A stretch of DNA of 64,000 nucleotides. Source: Rubellimicrobium rubrum. Lineage in GTDB: Bacteria; Pseudomonadota; Alphaproteobacteria; Rhodobacterales; Rhodobacteraceae. Made by a program: the position numbers and the translations under genes. Below, piece after piece: positions 45,379 to 54,861 of this stretch; position 1 is the first letter of the stretch; each line of letters opens with the position of its first letter. The notes beneath the pieces were generated by a model that did no database searches, was not told the origin of the DNA, and saw only the letters and a list, made by a program, of their open reading frames with translations. The stretch spans positions 124,001-188,000 of the forward strand of contig NZ_VDFU01000005.1 in assembly GCF_006152115.1 (NCBI RefSeq). Reading direction: 5' to 3'.

Positions 45379-46962
45379 ATGACCCTCGACACAGCCCAGA
45401 TCGCCGCCTCGGACCACCAACGTCTGCTGATCATCGACTTTGGCAGCCAGGTCACGCAACTGATCGCCCGCCGCTTGCGCGAGCTTAACGTTTATTGCGA
45501 GATCCATCCCTTCAATGCCGTCACGGCGGCGTTCATCCGGGACTTCGCGCCTCAGGCGATCATCCTGTCCGGTGGTCCTGCCTCGGTCTTCGCCGAGGGC
45601 GCTCCCCTTCCCCCAGCCGAAGTGTTCGAACAGGGCGTCCCAGTGCTCGGCATCTGCTACGGCCAGCAAGCGATGATGCACATGCTGGGCGGCAAGGTCG
45701 AATCAGGGCACGGCACAGCCGAGTTCGGTCGCGCCTTCGTCACGCCCGGCGAGGGGACCCTGGATATCCTCAAGGGCTGGTTCCTGGAAGGCCGGGAAGA
45801 GGTCTGGATGAGCCATGGCGATCATGTGAGCCGGCTGGCTCCCGGCTTCCGGGTCTATGGCACCTCGCCGAACGCCCCTTTCGCTATTACGGCGGACCCA
45901 GAGCGTCACTTCTACGCCGTGCAGTTTCATCCAGAGGTCCACCACACCCCCAACGGGCGCACACTGTATGCCAACTTCCTTCGCCTCGCGGGCTTTCGCG
46001 GTGACTGGACGATGGCCGGGTACCGGGACGAAGCCATTCGCAAGATCCGGGAACAGGTCGGCGACTCCAAGGTCATCTGCGGCCTGTCGGGAGGCGTCGA
46101 TTCCTCTGTTGCAGCGGTCCTCATCCACGAGGCCATCGGAGACCAGCTCACCTGTGTCTTCGTGGACCATGGGCTTCTGCGGAAGGGCGAGGCCGAGCAG
46201 GTCGTGTCGATGTTCCGCGACCATTACAACATCCCTCTCGTCCATGCGGACGAATCAGATCGTTTCCTGAGCGCCCTTGAAGGGCTGGACGACCCGGAAG
46301 CGAAGCGCAAGACGATCGGCCGGTTGTTCATCGATGTATTCCAGGAACATGCCACCGCAGTGGGCGGAGCGGAGTACCTGGCTCAGGGCACCCTCTATCC
46401 CGATGTCATTGAGTCGGTCAGCTTTTCGGGCGGTCCTTCGGTCACCATCAAGAGCCATCACAACGTCGGCGGACTGCCCGAGAAGATGGGCCTCAAGCTC
46501 GTCGAGCCGTTGCGCGAACTCTTCAAGGATGAGGTCCGCCAGCTTGGCCGCGAGCTTGGGCTGCCCGAATCGTTCATCGGCCGCCACCCGTTCCCCGGCC
46601 CCGGCCTTGCCATCCGCTGCCCTGGCGCGGTCACCCGCGAGAAACTGGCCATTCTCCGCGAGGCAGACGCAGTCTTCATCGATCAGATCCGCAGGCACGA
46701 GCTTTATGACCAGATCTGGCAGGCCTTCGCTGCGATTCTCCCCATGAGGACCGTCGGCGTCATGGGTGATGGCAGGACCTACGATTATGCCCTGGCGCTT
46801 CGGGCGGTGACCTCGGTCGATGGCATGACAGCGGATTATTATCCCTTCACCCACGAATTCCTGGGCGAGACCGCGACGCGGATCATCAACGAGGTCCGCG
46901 GCGTCAACCGCGTCTTCTACGACTGCACCTCAAAGCCGCCGGGGACGATCGAGCTTGAATAG
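45379..46962 (+). CDS. guaA: GMP synthase (glutamine-hydrolysing)
   Basis: Converts XMP to GMP with ATP and glutamine. The 527-residue protein has a class I glutamine amidotransferase domain ([21 protein letters not shown], nucleophile Cys in LGICYGQQ, His/Glu in QFHPEVHHT) and an ATP-pyrophosphatase domain (SGGVDSSV P-loop, DHGLLRKGE) plus the C-terminal dimerisation domain ending [15 protein letters not shown] 45379 fits the family start. It diverges from the MttB gene. Confidence 0.97.
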   Translation: MTLDTAQIAASDHQRLLIIDFGSQVTQLIARRLRELNVYCEIHPFNAVTAAFIRDFAPQAIILSGGPASVFAEGAPLPPAEVFEQGVPVLGICYGQQAMMHMLGGKVESGHGTAEFGRAFVTPGEGTLDILKGWFLEGREEVWMSHGDHVSRLAPGFRVYGTSPNAPFAITADPERHFYAVQFHPEVHHTPNGRTLYANFLRLAGFRGDWTMAGYRDEAIRKIREQVGDSKVICGLSGGVDSSVAAVLIHEAIGDQLTCVFVDHGLLRKGEAEQVVSMFRDHYNIPLVHADESDRFLSALEGLDDPEAKRKTIGRLFIDVFQEHATAVGGAEYLAQGTLYPDVIESVSFSGGPSVTIKSHHNVGGLPEKMGLKLVEPLRELFKDEVRQLGRELGLPESFIGRHPFPGPGLAIRCPGAVTREKLAILREADAVFIDQIRRHELYDQIWQAFAAILPMRTVGVMGDGRTYDYALALRAVTSVDGMTADYYPFTHEFLGETATRIINEVRGVNRVFYDCTSKPPGTIELE

Positions 46963-47025
46963 GCCCTCTGGCGCCTGCCGCTGCGGCGTGGTTGCCTATT
47001 CCTGACCAGCAGGAAGGACGGAGAG

Positions 47026-48018
47026 ATGCAGGCGGCTCGGTTCATGGAGGTCGGTCGGATCGAGGTGGGCGACATCCCCGATCCCGACCCTGTTCACGGC
47101 GAGGTCGTCGTAAGGGTTTCTCACGCGGGGGTCTGCGGGACCGATCGGCACATCCTGAAGGGCGAGTTTCCAAGCCGCCCGCCAGTGGTCCTCGGGCACG
47201 AGTTCTCCGGCACCGTTGTTGCGGTGGGTGCGGGCGTGACGACCCACAGCGTCGGCGACCTCGTTGCCTGCGACCCGAACATCGCTTGTGGAGCCTGTCC
47301 ATCCTGCCTCCTGGGCCGCATCAATCTTTGTGAAAACCTCATTGCCATCGGCGTTCAAAGAAACGGTGGCTTCGCCGAGTTCAGCAGCGTCCCTGCCCAT
47401 CGCGCGCTATCCCTTCCAGCCGGGCTCGACCTTCGCAGCGCCGCCTTCTCCGAACCCTTGGCTTGCTGCGTCCATGCCCTGGACGTTGCGGCGATCCGGC
47501 CCGGAGAGCGGGCCATCGTCATCGGCGGGGGTGTCATCGGGCTTCTATGCGTTCAACTGGCGCGGCTCGCGGGGGCTGAGGTCATGTTGATCACACGGTC
47601 TCCGGCTCGGCAGGTGATCGGTGGATCGGTCGGCGCACACACCGTCGCGGCCACTCCGGAGGAAGCCCGAGAGCAATGGCCGCGAGGGGCCGACATCGTC
47701 CTCGAATGCGCGGGCACCGGCGAAACGATGGCCCAGGCTCCGCGGCTGGCCGAACGGGGGGGTCGCGTCGTCATCGTGGGTGTGCTTGCCAAAGGCGAAG
47801 GGGTCTTGATTGAACCATTCGACCTGCTGCTGCGCGAGGTGGATCTGCGGATGGCCTTCGTGAACCCGTTCACCCAAAGCCGCGCGCTTCAGTTGCTCGC
47901 GTCCGGCGCGATCAGCACGGCGCCGCTCGTGACGCGCGAGGTGGGCCGCGAGGATCTTCCCGGTATCCTGGCCTCACAGCCTGGGCCAAGCGAAGTGAAG
48001 GTGTTGGTGACCGGTTGA
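47026..48018 (+). CDS. Zinc-dependent alcohol dehydrogenase (MDR family)
   Basis: A 330-residue medium-chain dehydrogenase. It has the catalytic-zinc Cys in GVCGTDRHI, GHEFSG, the structural-zinc cysteines in CGACPSCLLGRINLC, and the NAD-binding IGGGVIGLLCVQLARLAGAEV. It resembles sorbitol, threonine or galactitol dehydrogenases; the substrate is not determined. It lies downstream of guaA (63-base gap, unrelated job) and its stop overlaps a DMT-exporter gene, suggesting the two share a metabolite route. Confidence 0.87.
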   Translation: MQAARFMEVGRIEVGDIPDPDPVHGEVVVRVSHAGVCGTDRHILKGEFPSRPPVVLGHEFSGTVVAVGAGVTTHSVGDLVACDPNIACGACPSCLLGRINLCENLIAIGVQRNGGFAEFSSVPAHRALSLPAGLDLRSAAFSEPLACCVHALDVAAIRPGERAIVIGGGVIGLLCVQLARLAGAEVMLITRSPARQVIGGSVGAHTVAATPEEAREQWPRGADIVLECAGTGETMAQAPRLAERGGRVVIVGVLAKGEGVLIEPFDLLLREVDLRMAFVNPFTQSRALQLLASGAISTAPLVTREVGREDLPGILASQPGPSEVKVLVTG

Positions 48019-48929
48019 GCCTTCACGATAGCAGGCCTCACGGGACAGCACGTGCGGCGCTTTGGATGGCCGGCTCAGTCGGAAGCTTCTCGCTCCTTGC
48101 CATTGCCGGGCGTCAGGTCAGCGCCGCTTTCGACACCTTCGAGATCATGTTCTATCGAAGCGGAGTAGGCTTTCTCATCGTAGCGGCACTGCTTGCGGCG
48201 AGCGGCCGGCTCAACGAGGCGCGTCCACACAGGCTGGGCCTCCATGTGCTGCGAAATCTGATCCATTTCACAGGCCAGAACCTGTGGTTCTATGCCCTGG
48301 CCGTCATCCCGCTTGCGCAGGTGTTCGCTCTCGAATTCACCACGCCTCTTTGGGTGCTTCTCATGGCTCCACTCGTCTTGGGGGAGCGGCTGACCGGTCG
48401 TGGCCTTCTCGCGGGGGTGATAGGGTTCGGAGGAGTGCTGCTGGTCGCCCGTCCGGAATTCGGGAATCTCGATCCTGGCATTCTTGCCGCAGCGCTCTGC
48501 GCGATCTGTTTCGCGATCACGTCGATGATGACCAAACGGCTGACCCGCACGCAGCCCGTCACTGGAATCCTGTTCTGGCTTAACGCGTTCCAATTGGCTT
48601 TGGCAACAATCGCGGTCGGCTGGGATCTGGAGGTTCCGGTGCCCAGCGCGGCTCAGCTTCCTTTGTTCATCATCATCGGGATCACGGGTCTGGCGGCACA
48701 CTGGTGCCTGACGAACGCGTTGAATGTCGCTCCTGCTTCGGTGGTCATGCCGATGGACTTCGTGCGGTTGCCGTTGATAGCCGTGGTGGGCTGGGCCCTT
48801 TACGGCGAGCGGCTCGATATGTTCGTTGTCCTGGGTGCAGCCATGATCCTGGGTGGCAACCTTCTCACCTTGTTGCGGCAAGGCGGGCCGAATGATGAAG
48901 ATGCGACCGAACGTCGCGTCATTCGTTGA
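48015..48929 (+). CDS. EamA-family (DMT) transporter
   Basis: A 304-residue inner-membrane protein with about ten hydrophobic segments forming two EamA repeats (AALWMAGSVGSFSLLAIAG, RNLIHFTGQNLWFYALAVIPLAQV, and the second repeat from about 155). Such proteins export amino acids, nucleosides or other small metabolites. The TTG at 48015 overlaps the previous stop (TTGA); an ATG at 48066 is an alternative start. Coupled to the alcohol dehydrogenase gene. Confidence 0.85.
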   Translation: MSLHDSRPHGTARAALWMAGSVGSFSLLAIAGRQVSAAFDTFEIMFYRSGVGFLIVAALLAASGRLNEARPHRLGLHVLRNLIHFTGQNLWFYALAVIPLAQVFALEFTTPLWVLLMAPLVLGERLTGRGLLAGVIGFGGVLLVARPEFGNLDPGILAAALCAICFAITSMMTKRLTRTQPVTGILFWLNAFQLALATIAVGWDLEVPVPSAAQLPLFIIIGITGLAAHWCLTNALNVAPASVVMPMDFVRLPLIAVVGWALYGERLDMFVVLGAAMILGGNLLTLLRQGGPNDEDATERRVIR

Positions 48930-48988
48930 CGCAACCAAGAGCGCCGGGCGATGCTCGGGCCATCGAAATCATCACGGTAGGGGAAGCC

Positions 48989-50185
48989 ATGAGTCGCATC
49001 ATGCAAGGCGCGGGAGCGATGCTCCTTGCAACGACGTCGCTGGCGAGCGCAGGCGCACTCGACCGCTCGGGCCAGCCGGTCGGCGTCATCTTCGAAGACG
49101 GGAACTACGTCGAACTCAGCTACGGCTTCACCAGCCCTGACGTCCAGGGAAGCTTCACCAACCCTGTGAGCGGAGCGGTGTCGCGTTCCGGCGACGTCGG
49201 AGTGGACTTCGATCAGGTCACCCTTTCGTTCAAGTACGATCTCAACGACCGACTCTCGGTTGCAGTCATTCTGGACCAGCCGTTCGGCGCCGACGTGAAC
49301 TATGCAAACGCCGAACTGGGCTACCCCGTCCGGGGATCCGAAGCAGTCTTCGAAACCAGCAGCATCACGGCATTGGGCCGCTACAAGCTGAACGACAGCT
49401 TCAGCGTTCATGCCGGTGCGCGATCCGTGCGTGTGGATGCCGATCTTTACGTCCAAACGCCCACCCTGCTGAACCCGGCTGACCCCACGACGCTGGCGAC
49501 CTACTATTACGACGGCAACTTCGACGCCGACAGCGATCTGGGCTACGTCGTGGGGGCAGCCTATGAGCGTCAGGAGATCGGGCTCCGTGTGGCCCTTACA
49601 TACTCCTCGGAAACCAGCTTTTCGAACGGGACAAGCTTCGCGGCAGGAATCCTGGGGGTTGGGGACGTCCTGACCGGTTCGGGACAAACCTCGTACACCC
49701 TGCCGCAATCGGTCAACCTCGACTTCAGGACCGGCATCGCGGCGGATACAGCGATCTTCGGATCCATTCGTTGGGTTGACTGGTCATCCACCCAGATCAA
49801 CGTCCCGGGACGGCTTCCTGACGGTCGGCCAGCCTATCCGGACAATCCGGTCGTGGGTTACGACGAGGACATCGTGACCTATACCCTGGGCATCGGGCGT
49901 CGCTTTTCGGACCAGCTGACTGCATCGGCCGCAGTCATCTACGAGCCTGCGACAGGCAGCGATTTCAGCCCAGCCGTCGCACGCAGCGGCGTGTCCAATC
50001 TCGCACCCACGGACGGTCAGCTCGGGCTGCAACTGGCAGCAACCTATGCCCTGAACGACAGCCTCGAACTCACGGGCGGCGTCCGCTACACACGGCTGGG
50101 CGATGCGACCACACGCGGCTTTGGCGCAAGCTTTGAGGGCAATGACGCCGTCTCGCTGGGCCTGAGAGTGGGCTACCGGTTCTGA
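48989..50185 (+). CDS. FadL/OmpP1-type outer-membrane transport protein
   Basis: A 398-residue outer-membrane beta-barrel. The signal peptide (MSRIMQGAGAMLLATTSLASA) is cut near residue 22. Barrel strands alternate hydrophobic and polar residues, there is a FadL-like DFDQVTLSFKYDLNDRLSVA region, and the last strand ends in aromatic Tyr-Arg-Phe as needed for BamA insertion. FadL proteins import long-chain fatty acids or hydrophobic aromatics. ATG 48989 follows TAGGGGA; the earlier frame start runs into the transporter gene. Confidence 0.87.
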   Translation: MSRIMQGAGAMLLATTSLASAGALDRSGQPVGVIFEDGNYVELSYGFTSPDVQGSFTNPVSGAVSRSGDVGVDFDQVTLSFKYDLNDRLSVAVILDQPFGADVNYANAELGYPVRGSEAVFETSSITALGRYKLNDSFSVHAGARSVRVDADLYVQTPTLLNPADPTTLATYYYDGNFDADSDLGYVVGAAYERQEIGLRVALTYSSETSFSNGTSFAAGILGVGDVLTGSGQTSYTLPQSVNLDFRTGIAADTAIFGSIRWVDWSSTQINVPGRLPDGRPAYPDNPVVGYDEDIVTYTLGIGRRFSDQLTASAAVIYEPATGSDFSPAVARSGVSNLAPTDGQLGLQLAATYALNDSLELTGGVRYTRLGDATTRGFGASFEGNDAVSLGLRVGYRF

Positions 50186-50377
50186 TCCACATGCGCGGCC
50201 CTGTCGAACCCGGCGGGGCCAAACCATGTTCCGGGTTGCACCTGTGGCCTCTTTGCGGTGAGAGACCCAGCAGGACTGCATGTGTGATCACTATGACCAG
50301 CGGCTCGGCCGTTGTTCGTCTGGCCGACGGCTTTGAACGTCTCGTGCGGTCCGTGAGGTGACAGGGAAAGATGTGGG

Positions 50378-51253
50378 ATGATCTACCGGACGGACCAGGA
50401 GTGGCTCAATGCCACCGAGCGGCAGGTGCTGTTGTTCGGGATGTCAGGATTGGGCAAGACCCATCTCGCCAAATGCCTTCGCGGTACCGGTCGCTGGTTC
50501 CACTACTCGGTCGATTACAGGATTGGCACCCGCTACATGGGCGAACTCATTGCCGACAATGCCAAGCGCGAGGCCATGAAGGTTCCGTTCCTGCGCGAAC
50601 TGCTCATGTCCGATTCGATCTACATTGGCTCCAATATCACGTTCGATAACCTGGACCCCGTCTCGACCTACCTCGGCAAGCCGGGCGACCCCGGCCGAGG
50701 CGGCCTCCCCTTTGAAGAATACCAGCGTCGTCAGTCCGAATTCCGAGAGGCCGAGGTCGCCGCGCTGCATGATACAGGCCGGTTCATCGACCGGGCCAAG
50801 GCGCTTTACGGCTACCGGAACTTTGTGTGCGACACGGGCGGTTCGATCTGCGAATGGGTCGATCCGACCAACCCGGAAGATCCAATCCTGCGCGCCCTGT
50901 CCGCGCGCTGTCTCATGATCTGGATCAAAGGCTCGGACGATCATACCACCGAACTGGTGCGGCGCTTCGATCAGTCGCCCAAGCCGATGGCTTACCGCCC
51001 GGACTTCCTGCTTCGAATGTGGACCGAGTACCAAGGCACGAATGACCTGACCGACGGCGACGTGGACCCGGACGCCTTCATCCGGTTCACCTACGCTCAG
51101 GCGCTCGCGCATCGGCAGCCCTTGTACGCGTCGATGGCGCAGCATTGGGGGGTCACCGTCCAAGCCAAGGACATGGCGCACGTGGACGGAGAGGCGGCAT
51201 TCGTCGACGTCGTCGCGGCGGCACTGCGAGAGCGAATGCGTCAGGTGGCCTGA
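50378..51253 (+). CDS. P-loop ATPase or kinase of unknown function
   Basis: A 291-residue protein with a Walker A motif GMSGLGKTH (about 21-29). The next strand, HYSVDYRIGTRYMGELIADN (about 42-61), resembles the substrate-binding part of shikimate or dephospho-CoA-type kinases. NFVCDTGGSICEW (about 148-160) and LMIWIKGSDD (about 178) could hold the Walker B or catalytic acid, but no standard Walker B is seen. I do not recognise a named family. It lies 72 bases upstream of metA on the same strand, possibly co-transcribed. Confidence 0.75.
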   Translation: MIYRTDQEWLNATERQVLLFGMSGLGKTHLAKCLRGTGRWFHYSVDYRIGTRYMGELIADNAKREAMKVPFLRELLMSDSIYIGSNITFDNLDPVSTYLGKPGDPGRGGLPFEEYQRRQSEFREAEVAALHDTGRFIDRAKALYGYRNFVCDTGGSICEWVDPTNPEDPILRALSARCLMIWIKGSDDHTTELVRRFDQSPKPMAYRPDFLLRMWTEYQGTNDLTDGDVDPDAFIRFTYAQALAHRQPLYASMAQHWGVTVQAKDMAHVDGEAAFVDVVAAALRERMRQVA

Positions 51254-51325
51254 GCGCTCTCAGCATGCGCTCTTGCAACGCCCTGCCCCGTCGCGTATTT
51301 GCCCACGCTTTCCAAGGTTTTCGCC

Positions 51326-52246
51326 ATGCCCATCAAGCTGCCTGCGAACTTGCCCGCCTATGATGTCCTGAGCCGCGAAGGCGTCATGGTGATGTCCGAC
51401 ACGCGGGCTGCGCGCCAGGACATTCGACCCCTGAGGATCGGACTTCTCAACCTCATGCCCAAGAAGATCCAGACCGAGACGCAATTCGCCCGGCTGATCG
51501 GCGCCACGCCGCTTCAGATCGAGCTCACGCTGATCCGTATGACGGAGCATGAGACAAAGAACACGGCTGCCGAACATATGGCCGAGTTCTATAGGCCATT
51601 TGCGGACGTCGCCGCGTCAGGCGACAAGCTGGACGGTCTGATCGTCACGGGCGCTCCGGTGGAGCATCTCCTCTTCGAGGAAGTCACTTATTGGGATGAG
51701 CTTCGACAGGTCTTCGACTGGACCCAGAGCCATGTCCACTCGACGTTCGGCGTCTGCTGGGGCGGCATGGCAATGGCGTATCATTTCCATGGCGTGTCCA
51801 AGCATATGCTGAACGAAAAGGCGTTCGGCCTTTATAGGCATTCGGCGCTCGATCCAGCTTCGACCTATCTTCGGGGGTTTTCCGACGAACTCGTCGTGCC
51901 GGTGAGCCGCTGGACCGAGATGCGGCGCGAGGAGACCGAAGCCGCGGGGCTTAAGACGTTGTTGTCCTCGAACGAGGTCGGGCCGTGCCTGGTGGAGGAC
52001 AAGAAACGGCGCGCGCTCTATATCTTCAACCACCTTGAATACGACAGCGATACGTTGAAGCAGGAGTATGACCGCGATGTCGCGTCTGGCACACGGATCC
52101 AGCTTCCGTTGAACTATTTTCCAGGCAACGACCCCTCCAAGCGGCCGCCGAACCGATGGAGGAGCCATGCCCATCTTCTCTATGGCAACTGGATCAACGA
52201 CATCTACCAAACGACGCCATACGACCTGGCGGAGATCGGCGGCTGA
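51326..52246 (+). CDS. metA: Homoserine O-acyltransferase (probably acetyltransferase)
   Basis: First committed step of methionine synthesis, activating homoserine with an acyl-CoA. The 306-residue protein of the MetA (GATase-like) family has [26 protein letters not shown], catalytic Cys144 in GVCWGG, and FNHLEYD with the catalytic Glu. The specificity position (Gly111 in E. coli MetA, Glu in acetyltransferases) is Glu113 here (TGAPVEHL), which predicts acetyl-CoA. ATG 51326 fits the family start (MPIKLP). No SAM riboswitch that I know was found in the 72-base leader. Confidence 0.95.
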   Translation: MPIKLPANLPAYDVLSREGVMVMSDTRAARQDIRPLRIGLLNLMPKKIQTETQFARLIGATPLQIELTLIRMTEHETKNTAAEHMAEFYRPFADVAASGDKLDGLIVTGAPVEHLLFEEVTYWDELRQVFDWTQSHVHSTFGVCWGGMAMAYHFHGVSKHMLNEKAFGLYRHSALDPASTYLRGFSDELVVPVSRWTEMRREETEAAGLKTLLSSNEVGPCLVEDKKRRALYIFNHLEYDSDTLKQEYDRDVASGTRIQLPLNYFPGNDPSKRPPNRWRSHAHLLYGNWINDIYQTTPYDLAEIGG

Positions 52247-52395
52247 TACTGCCCGCCTGGCTCCCCTCGGAGCCTGTGACCATCCTGCACAGCGGGACGA
52301 CGCGGCCAGTAATCGAGCGTGTCGGGTCAGCCCGCCGTCCAGGGTGGTTGAAGGGGCAGCGGCGGCTTCCATAGTATCTCTCAGGAGGACGAGAC

Positions 52396-53277
52396 ATGAA
52401 ACTGCCGCTCGACGGGGCCATCAGCCGCTACTTCCATGAAGAAGCGCCAGCCGATGTGCGACGCACGATAGAGGGGGCGCACAAAGACGACGTTCTCAAT
52501 CCGCGCTATCCCTACCCTGAGGCGATGAAGCGGCAAGCCTACGAGACCGAGATGGACCTTCTCCAGGTGGAACTCGTGCGCTTCCAGGCCTGGGTCAAGG
52601 AAGCAGGGGCGCGTGTGCTCGTCGTCTTCGAAGGTCGGGATGCCGCCGGCAAAGGAGGCTCGATCAAGGCTTTCAGCGAGAACCTGAATCCGCGGGGCGC
52701 TCGCGTGGTGGCCCTGGGGAAGCCGACCGAGATCGAAGCCGGTCAGTGGTACTTCCAGCGGTACATCGCCGAGCTTCCAACGGCAGGCGAGATCGTCCTG
52801 TTCGACCGATCCTGGTACAACCGCGGGGTGGTTGAGCATGTCTTCGGCTTCTGCACGCCCGAGGAGCGTGCCCACTGGTTCGAGCAAGTCGGCCCCTTCG
52901 AGGAGATGCTGGTCAACGAGGGGATCCACCTCTTCAAGATCTGGCTCAACGTCGGACGTGCCACCCAGTTGGAGCGGTTCCTGGATCGCGAACGCGATCC
53001 GCTGAAGCAGTGGAAGCTCAGCTGGATCGACGCCGAGGGGCTCCGCAAATGGGACGAGTATTCCGCTGCCATTGCCGAGACTCTGATCCGCACGCACAGC
53101 ACACGAACGCCTTGGACATGCCTTCGGGCTGATGACAAGCGCCGGACGCGACTCAACCTGATCCGCTCCGTGCTGACACCGATCTCTTACGCGCGAAAAG
53201 ACGTAAAGGCGATCGGCGCACTGGACCCCCGGATCGTGGGCGGCCCCGAGGTGGTCACCGCCTCCGGGGGCATCTGA
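52396..53277 (+). CDS. ppk2: Polyphosphate kinase 2
   Basis: A single-domain class I PPK2 of 293 residues, using polyphosphate to make NTP from NDP (or the reverse). Walker A is GRDAAGKGG (80-88), Walker B DRSWYNR (about 138), and the lid region WFEQVGPFEEMLVNEG follows. AGGAGG stands 7 bases before ATG 52396. A tetR gene begins 2 bases after its stop, so the two are probably co-transcribed. Confidence 0.93.
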   Translation: MKLPLDGAISRYFHEEAPADVRRTIEGAHKDDVLNPRYPYPEAMKRQAYETEMDLLQVELVRFQAWVKEAGARVLVVFEGRDAAGKGGSIKAFSENLNPRGARVVALGKPTEIEAGQWYFQRYIAELPTAGEIVLFDRSWYNRGVVEHVFGFCTPEERAHWFEQVGPFEEMLVNEGIHLFKIWLNVGRATQLERFLDRERDPLKQWKLSWIDAEGLRKWDEYSAAIAETLIRTHSTRTPWTCLRADDKRRTRLNLIRSVLTPISYARKDVKAIGALDPRIVGGPEVVTASGGI

Positions 53278-53279
53278 CG

Positions 53280-53897
53280 GTGCTCAAGCGCGGTTATCAC
53301 CACGGCAACCTCAAGGAGGCCTTGGTCGAGGCTTGCCTGCGGCTCATTGCTGAAAAAGGGCCGACCGGCTTCACTCTGTCAGAGGCTGCTCGCGAAGCAG
53401 GCGTGACGCCCGCCGCAGTCTATCGCCACTTCGAAGGTCGCGAGGACCTGATCGCCGAGGCGGCGCGGCAGGGCTACGAAATGTTCGCGGACCTGCTCGA
53501 GCACGCTTGGAGCAAGGGGCAGCCCTCGGCACTGGCCTCGTTTGAGGCGACAGGTCGGGCCTATCTGGCCTTCGCGCGCAAGTTCCCAGGGCACTATGTG
53601 GCGATGTTCGAATCCGGGGTTTCGATCCAGCGCACGCCGGAACTGGCCAGTGCTGCGCGTCGATCGATGGAAGTCATGGAGAAGGCTGCTCGCGACTTGA
53701 GCCAGCATATTCCGCCCGAGAAGCGGCCACCTCCTGCGATGTTCTGGGCCCATGTTTGGGCGCTTTCGCATGGCGTGGTGGAACTGTTCGCTCGCGGCAC
53801 ACCAGGGACGCGAAGCCCCTTCCCTCCAGAGGACCTGCTGGAAACAGGGATCGGCGTTTATCTACGCGGTTTAGGGCTGCTGCCCCCGGACCAGTAG
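53280..53897 (+). CDS. TetR/AcrR family regulator
   Basis: A 205-residue repressor-type regulator. The N-terminal helix-turn-helix (TLSEAAREAGVTPAAVYRHFEGREDLI, about 30-58, split by normal residues) matches the TetR family; the C-terminal domain (FARKFPGHYVAMFESG, WALSHGVVELFARG) is the WHG-type ligand domain. It starts at a GTG 2 bases after the ppk2 stop, so it may regulate ppk2 or itself. Ligand unknown. A strong bidirectional terminator follows. Confidence 0.88.
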   Translation: MLKRGYHHGNLKEALVEACLRLIAEKGPTGFTLSEAAREAGVTPAAVYRHFEGREDLIAEAARQGYEMFADLLEHAWSKGQPSALASFEATGRAYLAFARKFPGHYVAMFESGVSIQRTPELASAARRSMEVMEKAARDLSQHIPPEKRPPPAMFWAHVWALSHGVVELFARGTPGTRSPFPPEDLLETGIGVYLRGLGLLPPDQ

Positions 53898-53900
53898 GTC

Positions 53901-53926
53901 GGGCGCGAAGGTTGCCCTTCGCGCCC
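53901..53926. terminator. Bidirectional terminator
   Basis: A perfect 11-bp stem GGGCGCGAAGG/CCTTCGCGCCC (53901-53911 with 53916-53926), 4-base loop, sits between the convergent stops of the TetR gene and the first secreted-protein gene. It can stop transcription from both sides; no long T run is present. Confidence 0.7.
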
Positions 53927-53936
53927 CGCAGTCAGT

Positions 53937-54692
53937 TTACTCTGTAGCCGTGCTGCCCGTGGCACCAGTCGTGCCCATTGCACCTGCGCCACTGACATCG
54001 ATGCCGGCCTGCGTGGCCTGAGCCTGGTCGATCTGACAGACCACCAACTGCATCATGGGGTCTGCAGTTCCGGTGGCCGAAGTGTCGGCTGCCGTGGACT
54101 CGACATCCTGGACCGTGCCCGTCAAGTCACCGCCTGCGGCCGAACCCGCCGCATCCGCTGTGGCCATGTCCGACGTCATGCCCGTCGTGCCACTGTCGGT
54201 GGGGGCTGCCGCCGTGTCGGTGCTGGCCATATCGGTGGCGCTGGCATCCGCGCCGGTTGTTCCGGCGTCTGTTGCCGCCATATCGGTGCCGGTAGCAGTG
54301 GCACCGGCCGTCCCGGCAGCACCGGCGTCAGCCGTGGCCGTACCGGTCGAATCCATGGTACCGGACGCAGCGGCGGTGTCGGTCGAAGTCGCCGCCTCTG
54401 TTCCGGTGGCGCCAGTGCTGTCGGTCGCACTTGCTGTCTCGTTGCCCAAGCCATAGACCACGGCAGGGTCAAGTCCGCTTTCCTCGAGGCGTGTCGAAGC
54501 GACCTGCTGAATGGCGGCTTCATCTAGCCCGCAGGCTTGCGCCGCTTGGGCGACGGGAACCTGGATGGCCTGGCCTCCGACGTCCACATATACATTGTCC
54601 AAGCTGGTCGTGGCGCCAGCTTCCTGAGCCATTATCGCCGTCGACGATAGCAGCAGCACCGCCGTCGAGGCGGTGAGAGTTGCGAATTTCAT
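53937..54692 (-). CDS. Secreted low-complexity protein, paralogue 1
   Basis: A 251-residue exported protein. The signal peptide (MKFATLTASTAVLLLSSTAIMA, cut before QE) is followed by a short conserved N-terminal domain (about 30-75: VYVDVGGQAIQVPVAQAA, ACGLDEAAIQQVA), a long Ala/Thr/Ser/Gly/Asp-rich linker of about 125 residues, and a C-terminal segment with one Cys (LVVCQIDQAQATQAGI). I do not recognise a family. The next gene upstream encodes a protein with the same ends. ATG 54692 follows a GGAG site. Confidence 0.72.
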   Translation of the reverse strand: MKFATLTASTAVLLLSSTAIMAQEAGATTSLDNVYVDVGGQAIQVPVAQAAQACGLDEAAIQQVASTRLEESGLDPAVVYGLGNETASATDSTGATGTEAATSTDTAAASGTMDSTGTATADAGAAGTAGATATGTDMAATDAGTTGADASATDMASTDTAAAPTDSGTTGMTSDMATADAAGSAAGGDLTGTVQDVESTAADTSATGTADPMMQLVVCQIDQAQATQAGIDVSGAGAMGTTGATGSTATE

Positions 54693-54861
54693 AAGGGCTC
54701 CTCCGAAATGGAGCGGGTCAGGATTATTGCCTGATCTCCGCATGAGACCGGACGTTTCATCGCCCCGCCTACAACCCAGTAACCTTCTGCCAGCGAGACC
54801 GTTCCGTAGCGCCAGTTCCCGACAGCGGCTCCTCGCTTGTCAGCCAGGTCGCGGCATGGTC

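Noticed and set aside
51254-51325. Possible SAM-sensing riboswitch before metA
   Set aside because: The 72-base leader does not show the SAM-II, SAM-V or SAM/SAH core motifs that I know.
54055-54456. Open frame on the plus strand opposite the linker of the first secreted protein
   Set aside because: It is produced by the repetitive GC-rich linker; it has no start signal and gives a Val/Ala/Pro repeat without family resemblance.
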